Shown here: in pieces, positions 10,036 through 19,872 of the stretch
How positions within the stretch are numbered: the stretch's first letter is position 1
Layout: every line of letters starts with the position of its first letter
NCBI GenBank assembly: GCA_002102555.1
Contig: MCFL01000348.1
Span: forward strand, 1 to 23,027
Direction: 5' to 3'
DNA: 23,027 bases
DNA from: Catenaria anguillulae PL171
Lineage: Eukaryota > Blastocladiomycota > Blastocladiomycetes > Blastocladiales > Catenariaceae
The notes under the pieces: model-generated
Database searches by the model: none
The model's input: the letters and a program-made list of their open reading frames with translations, nothing else
Told to the model about the DNA's origin: nothing
Translations under genes and position numbers: made by a program

Positions 10036-11793
10036 ATGAACGCACGCACCATGAACTCCAACGGCGTTTTCACGATTGCATTGACCGGCGGACCCAGCGG
10101 TGGCAAGTCCACGGTCCAATCCATGCTCAGCGATGTCCTTGAGAACATGGGCTACAAAGTGTATGTCCGCACCTCAATTTGCTGTGGCCAGCATTCCATC
10201 AATCCCCTACCAGCCGGCAAGGATAGCTTTTTTTGACTGTAATAGCCATGTTATGACTGGAACAGCTACCGTGTGTGCGAGACAGCCACCATCCTTCTCT
10301 CGTGTGGTGTTCTCTTCTCGGAGCTCGACGAGGAACAACAGTTCAACTTCCAAGAAAATCTCCTTCGAGTACGATTCCATGAACGGACCCAGTACTAGCG
10401 TTTACATCGATGGCGGATGAGACGTTGACAGTGCTGTCTTTTTTACAGGTCATGTTGACCCTGGAGCAAACGTATTTTGACCTCGCCAAGTCCAACTTTG
10501 AGCGCCATGGGAAACGCACGGCCGTCATTTGCGACCGCGGAGCAATGGACCCTTCTGCCTACATTGATCGCCCTTACTGGAAACGCATTCTTGATTCACT
10601 CAATTTAAACGAGGTTGATATTCGCGACAATCGGTGCGCTTCCATCACTGTTTCCCTTGCATTGGTGACTAGGTAAAGGCTGACCTCCGACTGTGCATTG
10701 GCAGCTACGACATGGTCGTTCATCTCGTTTCCGCTGCGGACGGCGCGGAAAATTTCTACAGCTCTGAAAACAATGCCACTCGCTCGGAAGGCATCGAGCT
10801 TGCGCGCCAGCTGGACAAGTTGGTCAAGCAAGCTTGGCTCGGTCACCCGCACATGGTCATGGTTGACAACTCTACACCATTCAAGGAAAAGTGTCATCGT
10901 GTGATTGATGCCGGTACGTTGTGTTTTTCCTGCACATCATGACCATCGAGTTGGCTGACCTATCATTGCACTGGACAGTTTTGAACCGCATGGGTCTTGA
11001 CGATAAGCGGTGGGGTAAGGGTATCAAGAAGCACAAGTTCCTCGTCCGTGGCTTTGACATGTCCGGAATTGAGACCCGCGACTGTATGTCCTCTTCAGCC
11101 AATCTTTGACATCCATTGTCATTGCTGACTTCCCTTCACTTCTTCTTTGGTAGTCACCGTTGTCCACACAGTATGCCATTTTGTATTCGCCACTTGACTT
11201 TGCGCCTAGTTCTGACTTAACCCTTTTCCAACTTGCAGTACTTGGCTCAAACCCCTGAAGGACCTCAAATTCGCATCCGGAAGCGCTACGACGACACCGG
11301 ATGGTCCGTTTCTGATACACTATTGTCTTTCGCGGCGAAGAGTCTCACGTCTTTTACTTGCTCTCTGTTCTACAGTTGCCACTTCAGTATTACGACTCGT
11401 CAGACGCACGCCGATGGCCAACGCATCGAGGAACGTCGACAAATTACCGGCCGCGAATACGACTCCTTGCGAGTTCAGAGCAGCCCACTCCACCATTCCG
11501 TTGTCAAGACCCGACGTGTCTTTTTACACAACAACTTCATGTTCCAACTGGACCTGTTCCAGTCTCCCTCTGCCGGCCTGGTCTTGTTGGAAGCGTACCT
11601 TCCCGAGCCTCAGGAGAAGCCCAAGGGCGACGATTTTGATGCGCTTGCCGATGAGCTCCAAGCTGCTTTGACCCTTCGCACGCTCCTTCCATCCTTTATC
11701 GAAGTGGACAGGGAAGTTACGGATGACCCCGCCTACTCCATGTTCCATTTGGCCAAAAAGGAGGTGGACCGCGGCTATGTTTCCATGGTGTAG
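10036..11793 (+). CDS. Ttd14-like P-loop NTPase with CYTH-like C-terminal domain
   Basis: Eight exons (10036-10160, 10266-10368, 10449-10633, 10705-10913, 10979-11083, 11154-11170, 11239-11303, 11376-11793) join in phase to 408 residues. Walker A is GGPSGGKST (residues 18-26), with VICDRGAMD at about 102-110, then EVDIRDNRYDMVVHLVSAA and ARSEGIELAR, all diagnostic of the TRPL translocation defect protein 14 family. The C-terminal half (QRIEERRQITGREY ... RRVFLHNNFMFQLDLF ... GLVLLEAYL ... DDPAYSMFHLA) is its CYTH-like fold. In Drosophila Ttd14 binds GTP and PtdIns3P and is needed to move the TRPL channel; its role in fungi is unknown to me. Exon 6 is only 17 nt. The last intron (72 nt, GTCCGT donor) is stop-free and a multiple of three, so its removal is inferred from family length. 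A second ATG at 10051 has the better context (A at -3) and may be the true start. Confidence 0.9.
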
Positions 11794-12152
11794 ATGGACG
11801 TGCGATATGCGGCCAATGTGCCATTTCTTTTTCTTGTGTTGCAGTTTACTCAATGATCCAATGTCTCGTATTTACTGTTTCCTTGCGTGCTCGGCTCTTG
11901 CGGCCCCTTGTGCCCCCTGTACCTGTACCCCCCCCCCATATTTTGCGTTTGCTTTCTGACGAGACATTCTCTATGTACAATCATCTGTAAACATGGTTAC
12001 ATTTGAACTCATTTAATGCGAAGACAGTTTTGACAATTGGTGACCGACAGGGAAGGAGATAAGGATTGGCTCAGCAGGAACAACAAACAGACAAAAGGCT
12101 GACTCGCTTCACCATGCATGCTCTGTTCGCGAATTGGCAATTACGAGGAAGG
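11794..12152. other. Convergent 3' intergenic region
   Basis: 359 bp between the stops of the Ttd14-like gene (+) and the repeat protein (-). It includes a C9 run near 11929-11937 and T-rich patches (11822-11832) suitable for 3' ends. No gene or RNA seen. Confidence 0.5.
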
Positions 12153-14279
12153 TCAAACATGGTATCGCTGGCCATCCATTAGGTGCGACGAAAGCGCAGC
12201 CATTCGGTCCAGCGCCTGATCCACCTCGGTGAACGCGGCCGCTTTCCTTACCCCAGGGCCATCGGCCGCCTGATCCTCCATCCGGCAATCCGTTAACCTC
12301 GATACTCGGTGGGCCATTTGGCTCAAAAACATGTCCTTTTCCTTGGCATCGTTCATCGTGTAACGCTGGGAATCCATACCGGAAGGCCGTGACAAACGCT
12401 CCAATTCTCTCGCCAAATGGTCCAGCTCCCTGACCCGTTTTGGAACGGCGTCTTGGTCCTCCATGCGGCCCGAATTGGCCAGGCGGTCGGCAAGGTGGCC
12501 CAGACGAGCAAGTTCCATGCGGCGCTGCATTTGAGACGAGATTTCTACGCGCTGATTGGTGAGCGAGCTGGTCTTGTTGGAATCGGTGATGGCGGCCATC
12601 AGCTGAGTTTGCTCATTTGCCGAGCTGACGGCGCGCTGATCTTCGAAGCGACCACGAGCCAATCGACCAATGCGCGCTGTGATGGCGGCATCTTCCAGCT
12701 GGTCACGCTGCCTGGTCGTAAGGTGAACCGCTTGGTCGTCTAGGCGGCCACGGCGATTGAGCCGCTCAATGGTGATGACAAGCTTTTCGAGCTCCATCTC
12801 GGTGGGTGACGCGGGTTCTGAAAGCGACCGCTTTTCGGAAGGCAGCTTTTCTTTGAGCACGCCGAGGCGGGTTGAAGATGTGTGCTTCTGCTTTTCAAAG
12901 TCGTGAGCATCATACGGTGGCGGCTCAGCAGAATACCGCTTTTGCTTTGCATTTTCCTTTGATTTATCGCCGTCGAATCCATGTCTATAATCAGCGTCGG
13001 GGCCAACAGTATGGACCGAAGCTGTTTCGGCGGTACCCGATTCAAGCATCCCGTCGTGGTGTTGTGACGCCGAGGGAGAATCGCACATGGTATCGGTAGC
13101 GCTTGCAATGGAAACTGGCGCGGCCTTTTTCAGGTCGACGAGCACGACCAGCTCGTCCATGGCAGCTTGGACACGGGCGAGGTCGGTGGTGGAAGGCTTT
13201 GAATCAGACGCGAGTAAGCTGGTGACATCTTCGAGGAGCGATGCGAGCGCGAAAGCGAGATCCATGGAAGCAGTCGAGACGTTAGGAGCCGTTGATGGAA
13301 TGGGATTGGTCGGGAAATGGTCGACGGGCGACGCGGCGGATCCTTGCATTGCAGGAAATTGGTCTGTTGCCGGAGAAGAAGCAATAGGCTCGGGTTGGGG
13401 TGCAGAAATAGAATTGGAACGGAAGCGTGAACGAAGTGATTTCATCATGCCAGACGATGTACGTGGAGACGATGGGATATCTTGGGTATTTGCAGAAGAT
13501 GAGGCCGGCGACGACGGAAGTGGAGAAGACGAGGAAATTGACGATAGGGAAGCAACGGAATGACGACGGCGTGCTGATGGGCTCGCTTTTTGGCTCAGGA
13601 CTTGAAGCAGGGAGGCGGCCGCGGAGTGAGAAGGAGATAAAGGTGCGGCTGAGGTTGCAGAGGGATGGTTCAGAGAAGGTTTGAAGCTGCGTCGCGCAGA
13701 TGCAGGGGTACTTGAAGCCGAGGGATCATTTGTGGGTGGAGTTGGAGCGTCGAGCAGAAGTGCATCTGCGAGGCAAAGAGCGGTTGAGCCATCACGGGAT
13801 TGCGCTGATGATGGGGTCGCGTTGCGTGCTAAACTGACGGAGGTCGAAGCAGCCCCAGAAGTGGCGTGCGAGGATGGATTCAGCGACGTCGGCGACGGAT
13901 GCTGCAACTGCGGATGAGAACTCTGACCCAGAGGTGTCTTGTTCTCCTTTTCATGGCGAACAATGCTGCACACGAGGGCTTGAAAGGCATCCAAGGACTG
14001 CTCACGCAATGCAAACAGTTCTGAGCGAAGGTTTCCAGCGTCGCCGCCTGCATTTTCCGCTTGGCCAAGGTCGGTATCGTCGTGCGACTGGTCTTGTGAA
14101 CCAGTCTCGGTGGCGGTACCCTGCCTTCCAGCAGGATCGTCAGAAGCATCATGGGGGACGGACGTCGGCTTGGCCCTGGACTTTGCTTTGCTCTTTGGCT
14201 TGTATTGAGCTTGCATGATGAGCGGACAGTTGCGCAAAGTGGCTGTGTTGTTGGGAATGGACTCTTGATGCAGGTTCAT
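12153..14279 (-). CDS. Uncharacterised Ser/Pro-rich protein with C-terminal ~30-residue QR-motif repeats
   Basis: A single open frame of 708 residues, from ATG 14279 to a TAG at 12153-12155. An alternative start lies 21 codons in (MQAQYKPKSK). Residues 23-40 are Lys-rich (KPKSKAKSRAKP). A short helical stretch follows (LRSELFALREQSLDAFQALVCSIVRHEKE, in two parts), then about 330 residues of Ser/Pro/Ala-rich, probably disordered sequence. From about residue 495 to the end the protein holds about seven copies of a 28-36 residue helical repeat with core 'RlxrLxxxgRMeDQRAv': GRLDDQAV, GRFEDQRAV, LTNQRV, GRMEDQDAV, GMDSQRYTM, CRMEDQAA and LMDGQRYHV. I do not know this family. No membrane segment or signal peptide is seen. 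It diverges from IFT52 across 244 bp. Function cannot be assigned; a scaffold role would be a guess. Confidence 0.8.
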   Translation of the reverse strand: MNLHQESIPNNTATLRNCPLIMQAQYKPKSKAKSRAKPTSVPHDASDDPAGRQGTATETGSQDQSHDDTDLGQAENAGGDAGNLRSELFALREQSLDAFQALVCSIVRHEKENKTPLGQSSHPQLQHPSPTSLNPSSHATSGAASTSVSLARNATPSSAQSRDGSTALCLADALLLDAPTPPTNDPSASSTPASARRSFKPSLNHPSATSAAPLSPSHSAAASLLQVLSQKASPSARRRHSVASLSSISSSSPLPSSPASSSANTQDIPSSPRTSSGMMKSLRSRFRSNSISAPQPEPIASSPATDQFPAMQGSAASPVDHFPTNPIPSTAPNVSTASMDLAFALASLLEDVTSLLASDSKPSTTDLARVQAAMDELVVLVDLKKAAPVSIASATDTMCDSPSASQHHDGMLESGTAETASVHTVGPDADYRHGFDGDKSKENAKQKRYSAEPPPYDAHDFEKQKHTSSTRLGVLKEKLPSEKRSLSEPASPTEMELEKLVITIERLNRRGRLDDQAVHLTTRQRDQLEDAAITARIGRLARGRFEDQRAVSSANEQTQLMAAITDSNKTSSLTNQRVEISSQMQRRMELARLGHLADRLANSGRMEDQDAVPKRVRELDHLARELERLSRPSGMDSQRYTMNDAKEKDMFLSQMAHRVSRLTDCRMEDQAADGPGVRKAAAFTEVDQALDRMAALSSHLMDGQRYHV

Positions 14280-14523
14280 AAGATGTTCCGTATGATTTTA
14301 TTCTGACCTTTGTTTCTGTGACCAACTCTTGACAGCACCTGATAAATATATTCATAATAACTCAACTCGGCGCCAACGCGTTTCGCATTTCGAGTGAAGA
14401 ATGAACACCGATTCCCAGCCAGACTTTTCCCACCAGTCCAGTCGCTGAGCAAACACCAGCACTGGAACACGGCATTCGCAAGTAAATACACATGCCTAGG
14501 TAGTACAAAGTCTCACTCGCAGC
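14280..14523. promoter_or_regulatory. Divergent promoter interval upstream of IFT52
   Basis: 244 bp between the starts of the repeat protein (-) and IFT52 (+). An AT-rich block at about 14338-14362 (GATAAATATATTCATAATAA) could serve as a TATA-like element for either side. I looked for an RFX-type X-box, common at ciliary genes in animals, and found no convincing palindrome. Confidence 0.45.
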
Positions 14524-16437
14524 ATGTCGCCCCTCTCCCACGCAGCCAGCAATCACAGTGCCAGCTCGAGCGCCATCGGGATCGGCGGGTTGGCAGGCTA
14601 CACCAACGGCCATACCCCCAGCGCTGGGGTCGGATCCGGGGCGGGGCAGGGGAGCGGCGGCGGCCCTGGTGGCAGTGGCGGTGGCGGCATCAAGTCATTG
14701 CCTCTCATCCTCTTCGACGCCGCCAAGAATGAATCACACATGCCCACAACCAACCTCAAATTGCTCACCCGTAAGCTACGCACCACCTTCAAAGTTGCGA
14801 TCAACAAGGATGAATTGAGCCTCAACCGTATATTTGAGGCGTCCCTATTGGTTTTTGCTGGACCTTCTAACGTCTTTTCTTCAGGAGAGGTATGGATTTC
14901 CACATCAATGCTCACGCAAACGGAAGGGTGACTGATTCAAGCAAATGAAATGGCGTCCAGTTTTCGGCACTCAAGTCATACCTGGACATTGGTGGATCAA
15001 TTCTGTACTTGTCATCCGAGGGTGGAGAAATCGCAGCAAGCACCAACTTCAACTATCTTCTCGAGGAGTTTGGCATGTCTGTCAATTCTGGTACATTCTC
15101 AAGAATGGTTACGCCATGTGCTTCACGCACACAGTTCCCTGCTCACCAACTGGCGGTTGCTGATGGTAGATGTGGTTGCCCGAACTTCATACTCGTCAAA
15201 ATTTTTTCACCCTAAGGAAGCTGTCATTTCGGAAGGCATTCTCAATCGAGAATTCACTCGGCTCGTTTCCGCGGCGGCACCAAGCCAAAAGCCCGCGCAA
15301 TACTCAACGGCCGACTTTCAGCGGGGAGACAACAAGTCAGGATTCAATTCGCAAGGGTCTGTATCCTTTATAATGTTTTTCTCAGCGATCGCGCGTTTCG
15401 GCTCCTCACCTGCTTTGAGTTCCCGCTTTACACTATAGCCCTTCCTTCGTCTTCCCTTATGGGGCAACCCTCAATGTCCAAAAGCCGTCGATCCCCATTT
15501 TCAGCACGGGTCTAATGTGCTATCCCGTCAACCGGCCGGTTGGTGGGTTGTATGCACATCCAGTACGGTTGCATGCACTGCCGGAGCATCAGATCTTTAA
15601 GCATGGTTCCACTCACTCCGTGACTCACACTTGACACTCTGTCCTTACAGAACGGAAAGGGAAAACTCGCAGTAGTAACCTCTGTCGATATGCTGTCGGA
15701 TCAGTACCTAGACAAGGAAGACAACTCACGCATCGTTTCCGTTTTGATTGACTGGTTGACATCTGATTCCGTTCAATTAAACAACATTGACGCTAATGAG
15801 CCCGAAGTACGTCTTTTCTCAGTACGCCCTTCCGAGACCTGACATTGCTGTTTGGTCACTTACGGCGCGAGAGAGTATTGTGTGACAGCTTGGCGACTAC
15901 CATTATCTGCCCGACATGTCATCTCTCGCCTCTCAACCGCGCGTCTGTCTTCAAGATACCGAAGAGATTCCAAAGCACTTCACACGGCTCTTTGACACAT
16001 CCCTCTTTTCTCTCGACTTGTCACTGGTTCCATCGGCACTTCAGGCAATGAACGATCTCCGGCTCAAGCATGAGCCGCTGACGCTGATTGCCCCACAGTT
16101 CGAGTCGCCTTTGCCGGCGCTCACCCCTGCCGTGTTCCCGCCCATGTTGCGTGAGCTTCCACCCCCGCCATTGGAGTTGTTTGATCTGGACGCGCACTTG
16201 GCACCGCCTGCGCTGCGGATGGAACAGCTTGCGACCAAGTGCCAAGATGAGGATTTGGAGTACTACTTGCGGGAGGCAGGAAGTGTGTTGGGTATTGAAA
16301 GACGGCTGCCGGACAAAGGTAAAGAAGGTGCAAACGGCGAAATCAGTGGCGGGGTAGGCACGGGAGTCGACTTGGCAAGATTTGTGCTGGATCACGCATT
16401 TCGTAAGATCGTTTCCTGGAAGCAAATGTCGCAATAG
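14524..16437 (+). CDS. IFT52: Intraflagellar transport protein 52 (IFT-B core)
   Basis: Six exons (14524-14889, 14961-15090, 15170-15356, 15439-15562, 15651-15806, 15889-16437) join in phase to 503 residues, stop TAG 16437. Residues 57-300 form the GIFT-type domain: LPLILFDAAKNE, LVFAGPSNVF, FSALKSYLDIGGSILYLSSE, FNYLLEEFGMSVNS, KFFHPKEAVISEGILNREF, FVFPYGATLNVQKP, and GKLAVVTSVDMLSDQYLDKE. The C-terminal half holds LKHEPLTLIAPQFESPLPAL and ELPPPPLELFDLD (410-422), the signature of IFT52. The family binds IFT88, IFT70 and IFT46 in the IFT-B1 core and is required to build cilia. Residues 1-55 are a Ser/Gly-rich extension not usual in animal IFT52 and could regulate the protein or be disordered filler. 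Presence of the gene implies a flagellated stage. Intron donors include GTCTGT and GTACGG. Confidence 0.95.
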
Positions 16438-16480
16438 GCATTTTGAGGGTATACTGTGGCGGTTGACATGATTGATTGTG

Positions 16481-16515
16481 TGCCGTGCCGTGCCGTGTTG
16501 TGTTGTGTTGTGTTG
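16481..16515. repeat. Pentanucleotide repeat (TGCCG)3(TGTTG)4
   Basis: Three copies of TGCCG run directly into four copies of TGTTG, 44 bp past the IFT52 stop, in the convergent interval shared with ARPC2. The second block looks like the first after C-to-T changes in each unit. Confidence 0.85.
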
Positions 16516-16711
16516 TTTCTTTGTCTTTTGTCCCTTTCCTTTGGTTCAGTCCAAGTTCATGGAAGCGAGTCACAAAAAATTACTCAATGCCATGAAAACC
16601 GGCGATGTGTATCGAGCAGTCATGGCCGGGCACGAAGCACGCAATGTTTGAAAATGACAAAAAGTGCGCGCCTTGCGAGAAAGTCGCGCAAAAGAGTATG
16701 TAAACGATGAC

Positions 16712-17832
16712 TCATGACCGGCGGACAAAGGTACGACCCCTACAAGACAGAGCAACATCAGCCATGAACCAAGCAAGGGGCCAGAATACGACCAATAGCC
16801 ATTGAGCAACAAAACGAAAGCAGCAAAGTCAGGGCAACAAGGTACGTACGAAGCAGTCTTCTTCTCTGTGGCAGGCACATCGGGCTTGGCGCGGTTGAGA
16901 ACTTTGAGGAAGGAATCCACCCGCGCCCTCATACGGCTGTGCATGTAGGCCTTGGAGCACTTGATGTGATAATGGAGGTAGTCACGGAACAAATGAATGC
17001 GCGAGATGGTTGCTTCGCGAGTTGCTTCGTCGTTGAAATGTTGCGGGAATAGGACTGGATATACACCAGGAGCGCAACGGAAACAACTTGGATCGTTAAC
17101 AATGGTGCACTCTGCTGATGGGACGTGTAGAACAGACAACGGACCAAATGTGACGTAACCAACGCTTTCGCCCGTAGGCACATTAGCGACGCCACGCAAC
17201 TCGAGTGGGGGGTCGCGAGCAGTGTACAAGACGGCCGGCGCATTCATGCACGAGGGCTGACGACGTGCATCGGCAAATTCTTGCAGAAAGACTTTGGCAA
17301 AGATGCGGTCCGTCTCGTCCTTGAACTGGGTGGCGAAAATGGCCGTGACGCGATCGGGCATAGCCTGAATGTAAATGGCCTCTCCTTCCCGGAAGTGGAT
17401 GGCGAAGACATCCGAGGCTGCTTTGCTGGCTTGCGCAGCGAAGGCGGCGTGAAAAGGTGCGGCCATAGCGTGGCGCTTGAGCAGGGGCACGTGCTGCAAG
17501 ACAAGGGCCGAGCGCTGCGGGTCGGCTGCGATCGCGGCCATGTCCAAACGGAGGGTCACGTCATAGCCCTGCTCGACTTGGTCTTGAGGGAGTAGCAAGT
17601 CGGCAAATGTCTTGGCGAGAACGTCGCGCGCGCCGTAGCGGGCAAGGTCACTGAAGCAGCGGAGAGAGAGAGAGACGGTGATGATGTGCTTGTTGTCCGG
17701 GACAGTGGAGACCTTGTACGCGGTGCCGTCAAAGTCGGCAAAGCGCAAGGCGAGAGAATCAGCGTGATCGCTGGTGAGGCGCTGCTCGAGCGTGTCGAGG
17801 AGGATTTGGTGGTGGTTGTCGAGGAGGAGCAT
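16712..17832 (-). CDS. ARPC2: Arp2/3 complex subunit 2 (ARPC2/ARC34)
   Basis: Exons 17832-17145, 17054-16850 and 16739-16712 join in phase to 306 residues, close to the usual 300. The start is MLLLDNHHQILLDTL. Family landmarks in order: LRFADFDGTAYKVS, AIHFREGEAIYIQ, DRVTAIFATQFKDETDRIFAKVFLQEF (in two parts), YTARDPPLEL, GYVTF|VLFPQHF, FRDYLHYHIKCSKAYMHSRM, FLKVLNRAKPD, and the last residues TASGRTFVRRS. Intron 1 (90 nt, GTCCGT...CCAG) is stop-free and a multiple of three. It is called because the 30 residues it would encode interrupt the conserved GY-TF-VLFP. The last coding exon is only 28 nt. ARPC2 with ARPC4 forms the backbone that binds the mother actin filament, so the complex nucleates branches. 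Divergent from the CK2 beta gene. Confidence 0.95.
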
Positions 17833-18215
17833 GACAGGCTGATGATTGTGTTTGGATTTGCGTGGTTTTGCTTTGCTTTGTTTTGCTTTGGTAGTCTGGA
17901 ATGCAGCTATGTTCTCACAGAATGATACAGATTTTATTTCTTGATGGCTGCTCCAAAGTGGACTCTCGAGTCCAGTCAGGACGCCCCACCGCGGCCCCCA
18001 TCTCTGCATCCATTTCCATTTGCATTGGATTTCCATACCATTTCCACCGGATCTTCTGTGGGCCTTCTCTCATGGTCGCGAGACAATCACCAACTGCATG
18101 TGATACACAAGACAGTTCCATGAAATTGCCACCAATCGAGCCTTTAATCTACCAAACCCCCGAAACCCTCCGACTTTTGGCAATCCCACCAGCTCGCTGC
18201 TTTTCATTTCAAACC
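17833..18215. promoter_or_regulatory. Divergent promoter interval ARPC2 / CK2 beta
   Basis: 383 bp between the ARPC2 ATG (17832, -) and the chosen CK2 beta ATG (18216, +). It holds repeats of TTTTGCTTTG (17868-17891) just upstream of ARPC2. The CK2 beta frame is open through this interval with further in-frame ATGs (for example 18120), so part of it could be coding. Confidence 0.4.
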
Positions 18216-19708
18216 ATGTTTACGTCGGGCAGATGGTTTGGCCGCTCTGCCACCCCTCGTCGACGGCCTCGACCCCCTGCCTCCGTCCCAGAACAGGCAC
18301 GGCCCGGCAACCAGCAACCAGACCATGGCCGCGACCCTTCCAACCAGAACATGCAAACCATATCAATCCGCCCGGAATCCCACGCCTACCCGCTGCACCA
18401 GCCGCCGGCACATTCCTCGGGCCATTCCCGACCTCAAGAATCTCTATCGGCTTCACCCTCGCCGTCCGCATCTCCGTCAACGCACTGTGCATCGCATGCC
18501 CACCAAAGTCTTGCACAGCTCTTCGATAACGCAAACCATGACGACCATAGCCGCAATGACCATACCCACTCTCACTACCCTTCCGCAAGACAAAACCATC
18601 ACTTGCCTGACCACGGGGATTCTACTTCAGACTCCTTGTCAGCCTCAGAATCAGAGTCACAGTCGCAGTCCCAGTCCGATGTGCACGGGACCGACTCGGA
18701 TGACGGCGATGGCGACGACGATGACGATGACCAAGATACCCCCGATGAGGAAGATTTGCTGTGGAAGGATTGGTTTCTTTCCCTGCCTGGCAATGAGTTT
18801 TTGGTCAACGTACCTGACACGTTTATTGAAGACGAGTTCAACTTGACGGGTTTGGCTGCCATGGTTCCATTCTTTCACGAGAGCTTGGATTTGATCCTGG
18901 ACCGTGACGCTGGTTCGTCATGTGCTTTACACTTTCTTGAGTCCTCATCGCTTCGCATCCCCAGATTGCCTATCTGAGCCGCCCGTCTCCTTATTTTTTG
19001 GTGAAATCACATGCAGAAGACAACGTCGACCCCGACCTCGTTGAATCATCAGCACAGCTTCTGTACACACTTATCCATGCTCGCTGGATTATCACCAAGG
19101 CAGGATTGCAAGCAATGGTTCGTTCGGCACTTGGGCCTTTTCGCATCAGAAACCACACGAGTTCCTCACACGACATGTTTGCGATCTCCTCCTTTCCCAG
19201 CTCGAAAAGATTGAAAACCGCGTCTTTGGCGTTTGTCCCCGTGTGTTATGCTTTGGGTATCCGCTTCTCCCTGTCGGCCCCTTTGACTTGCCTGGAATGG
19301 GGGCCGTCAAGCTTGTACTGTCACAGTTGTCAGGACACGTATCATCCACAAAGTAACCGATTCGCTCGCCTCGACGGTCCGTGTCCTTTTGTTTTCTCCC
19401 CATCGATTGATTGTTCACGGCTGTTTCTGATTGCATTCCCGTGTCGCTCAATGTTTTGACCACAGGTGCATCAATTGGGTCCACATTCCCACACCTCATG
19501 TTTCTGTCGTTCCCTGACCTCCACGACCACATTCTCGAGCTCACACGCGACCCAGCCTCTCCCGGGAAGGATTCCGTGTTTCTATGTTCCAAAGATGTTT
19601 GGCTTTCGGGTGCATGAGAAGGCTGATACGCCAGATGTTCCAAGGGCATATTGGCTTCGAGCATTACCAGGCTCCGACCGACGCAGTGGGAAACTTGTTG
19701 AGCTGTAG
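18216..19708 (+). CDS. CKB1: Casein kinase 2 regulatory subunit beta, with long N-terminal extension and two frame breaks
   Basis: Exons 18216-18912, 19017-19117, 19201-19376 and 19466-19708; donors GTTCGT, GTTCGT and GTCCGT; about 404 residues. The core reads WKDWFLSLPGNEFLVNVPDT, FIEDEFNLTGL, LLYTLIHARWIITKAGLQAM, then the zinc finger CPRVLC...YCHSC (Cys 278, 283, 306, 309), GSTFPHLMFLSFPDL and YVPKMFGFRVHEK. CK2 beta dimerises through this zinc finger and docks the two catalytic subunits. Residues 1-182 are an unusual extension rich in Ser, His and Pro with an acidic run (160-180). The chosen ATG has a strong context (AAACCATG). Two places need one base skipped: near 19313-19315, between the second and third zinc-finger cysteine pairs (KL|YC), and within about 19510-19590 before YVPKMFGF. 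No intron explains the first. See findings. Confidence 0.9.
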
Positions 19709-19872
19709 ACTCTTTTATTTTGTCAGGATCATCGTCAATACATCTATGCATATCTTTTGCACGAAGCGATGTCGTTGGCTCCCCGATCCTCGTTAGATCG
19801 CAGAGCGATCGCACATGGCTGTGATCCTCCCTCACGCCCCTCGACCGCATTCGCCGCTGGAATGTTACTCAC

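Noticed and set aside
14280-14523. RFX-type X-box upstream of IFT52
   Set aside because: No sequence close to GTTGCC-N-GGCAAC was found on either strand.
16549-16650. A 33-codon plus-strand frame (KFMEASHKKLLNAMKTGDVY and on) preceded by an acceptor-like TTCAG
   Set aside because: It looks protein-like and could be an alternative last exon of IFT52, but no donor in the last IFT52 exon joins it in phase without losing the conserved C-terminus, and IFT52 already ends well at 16437.
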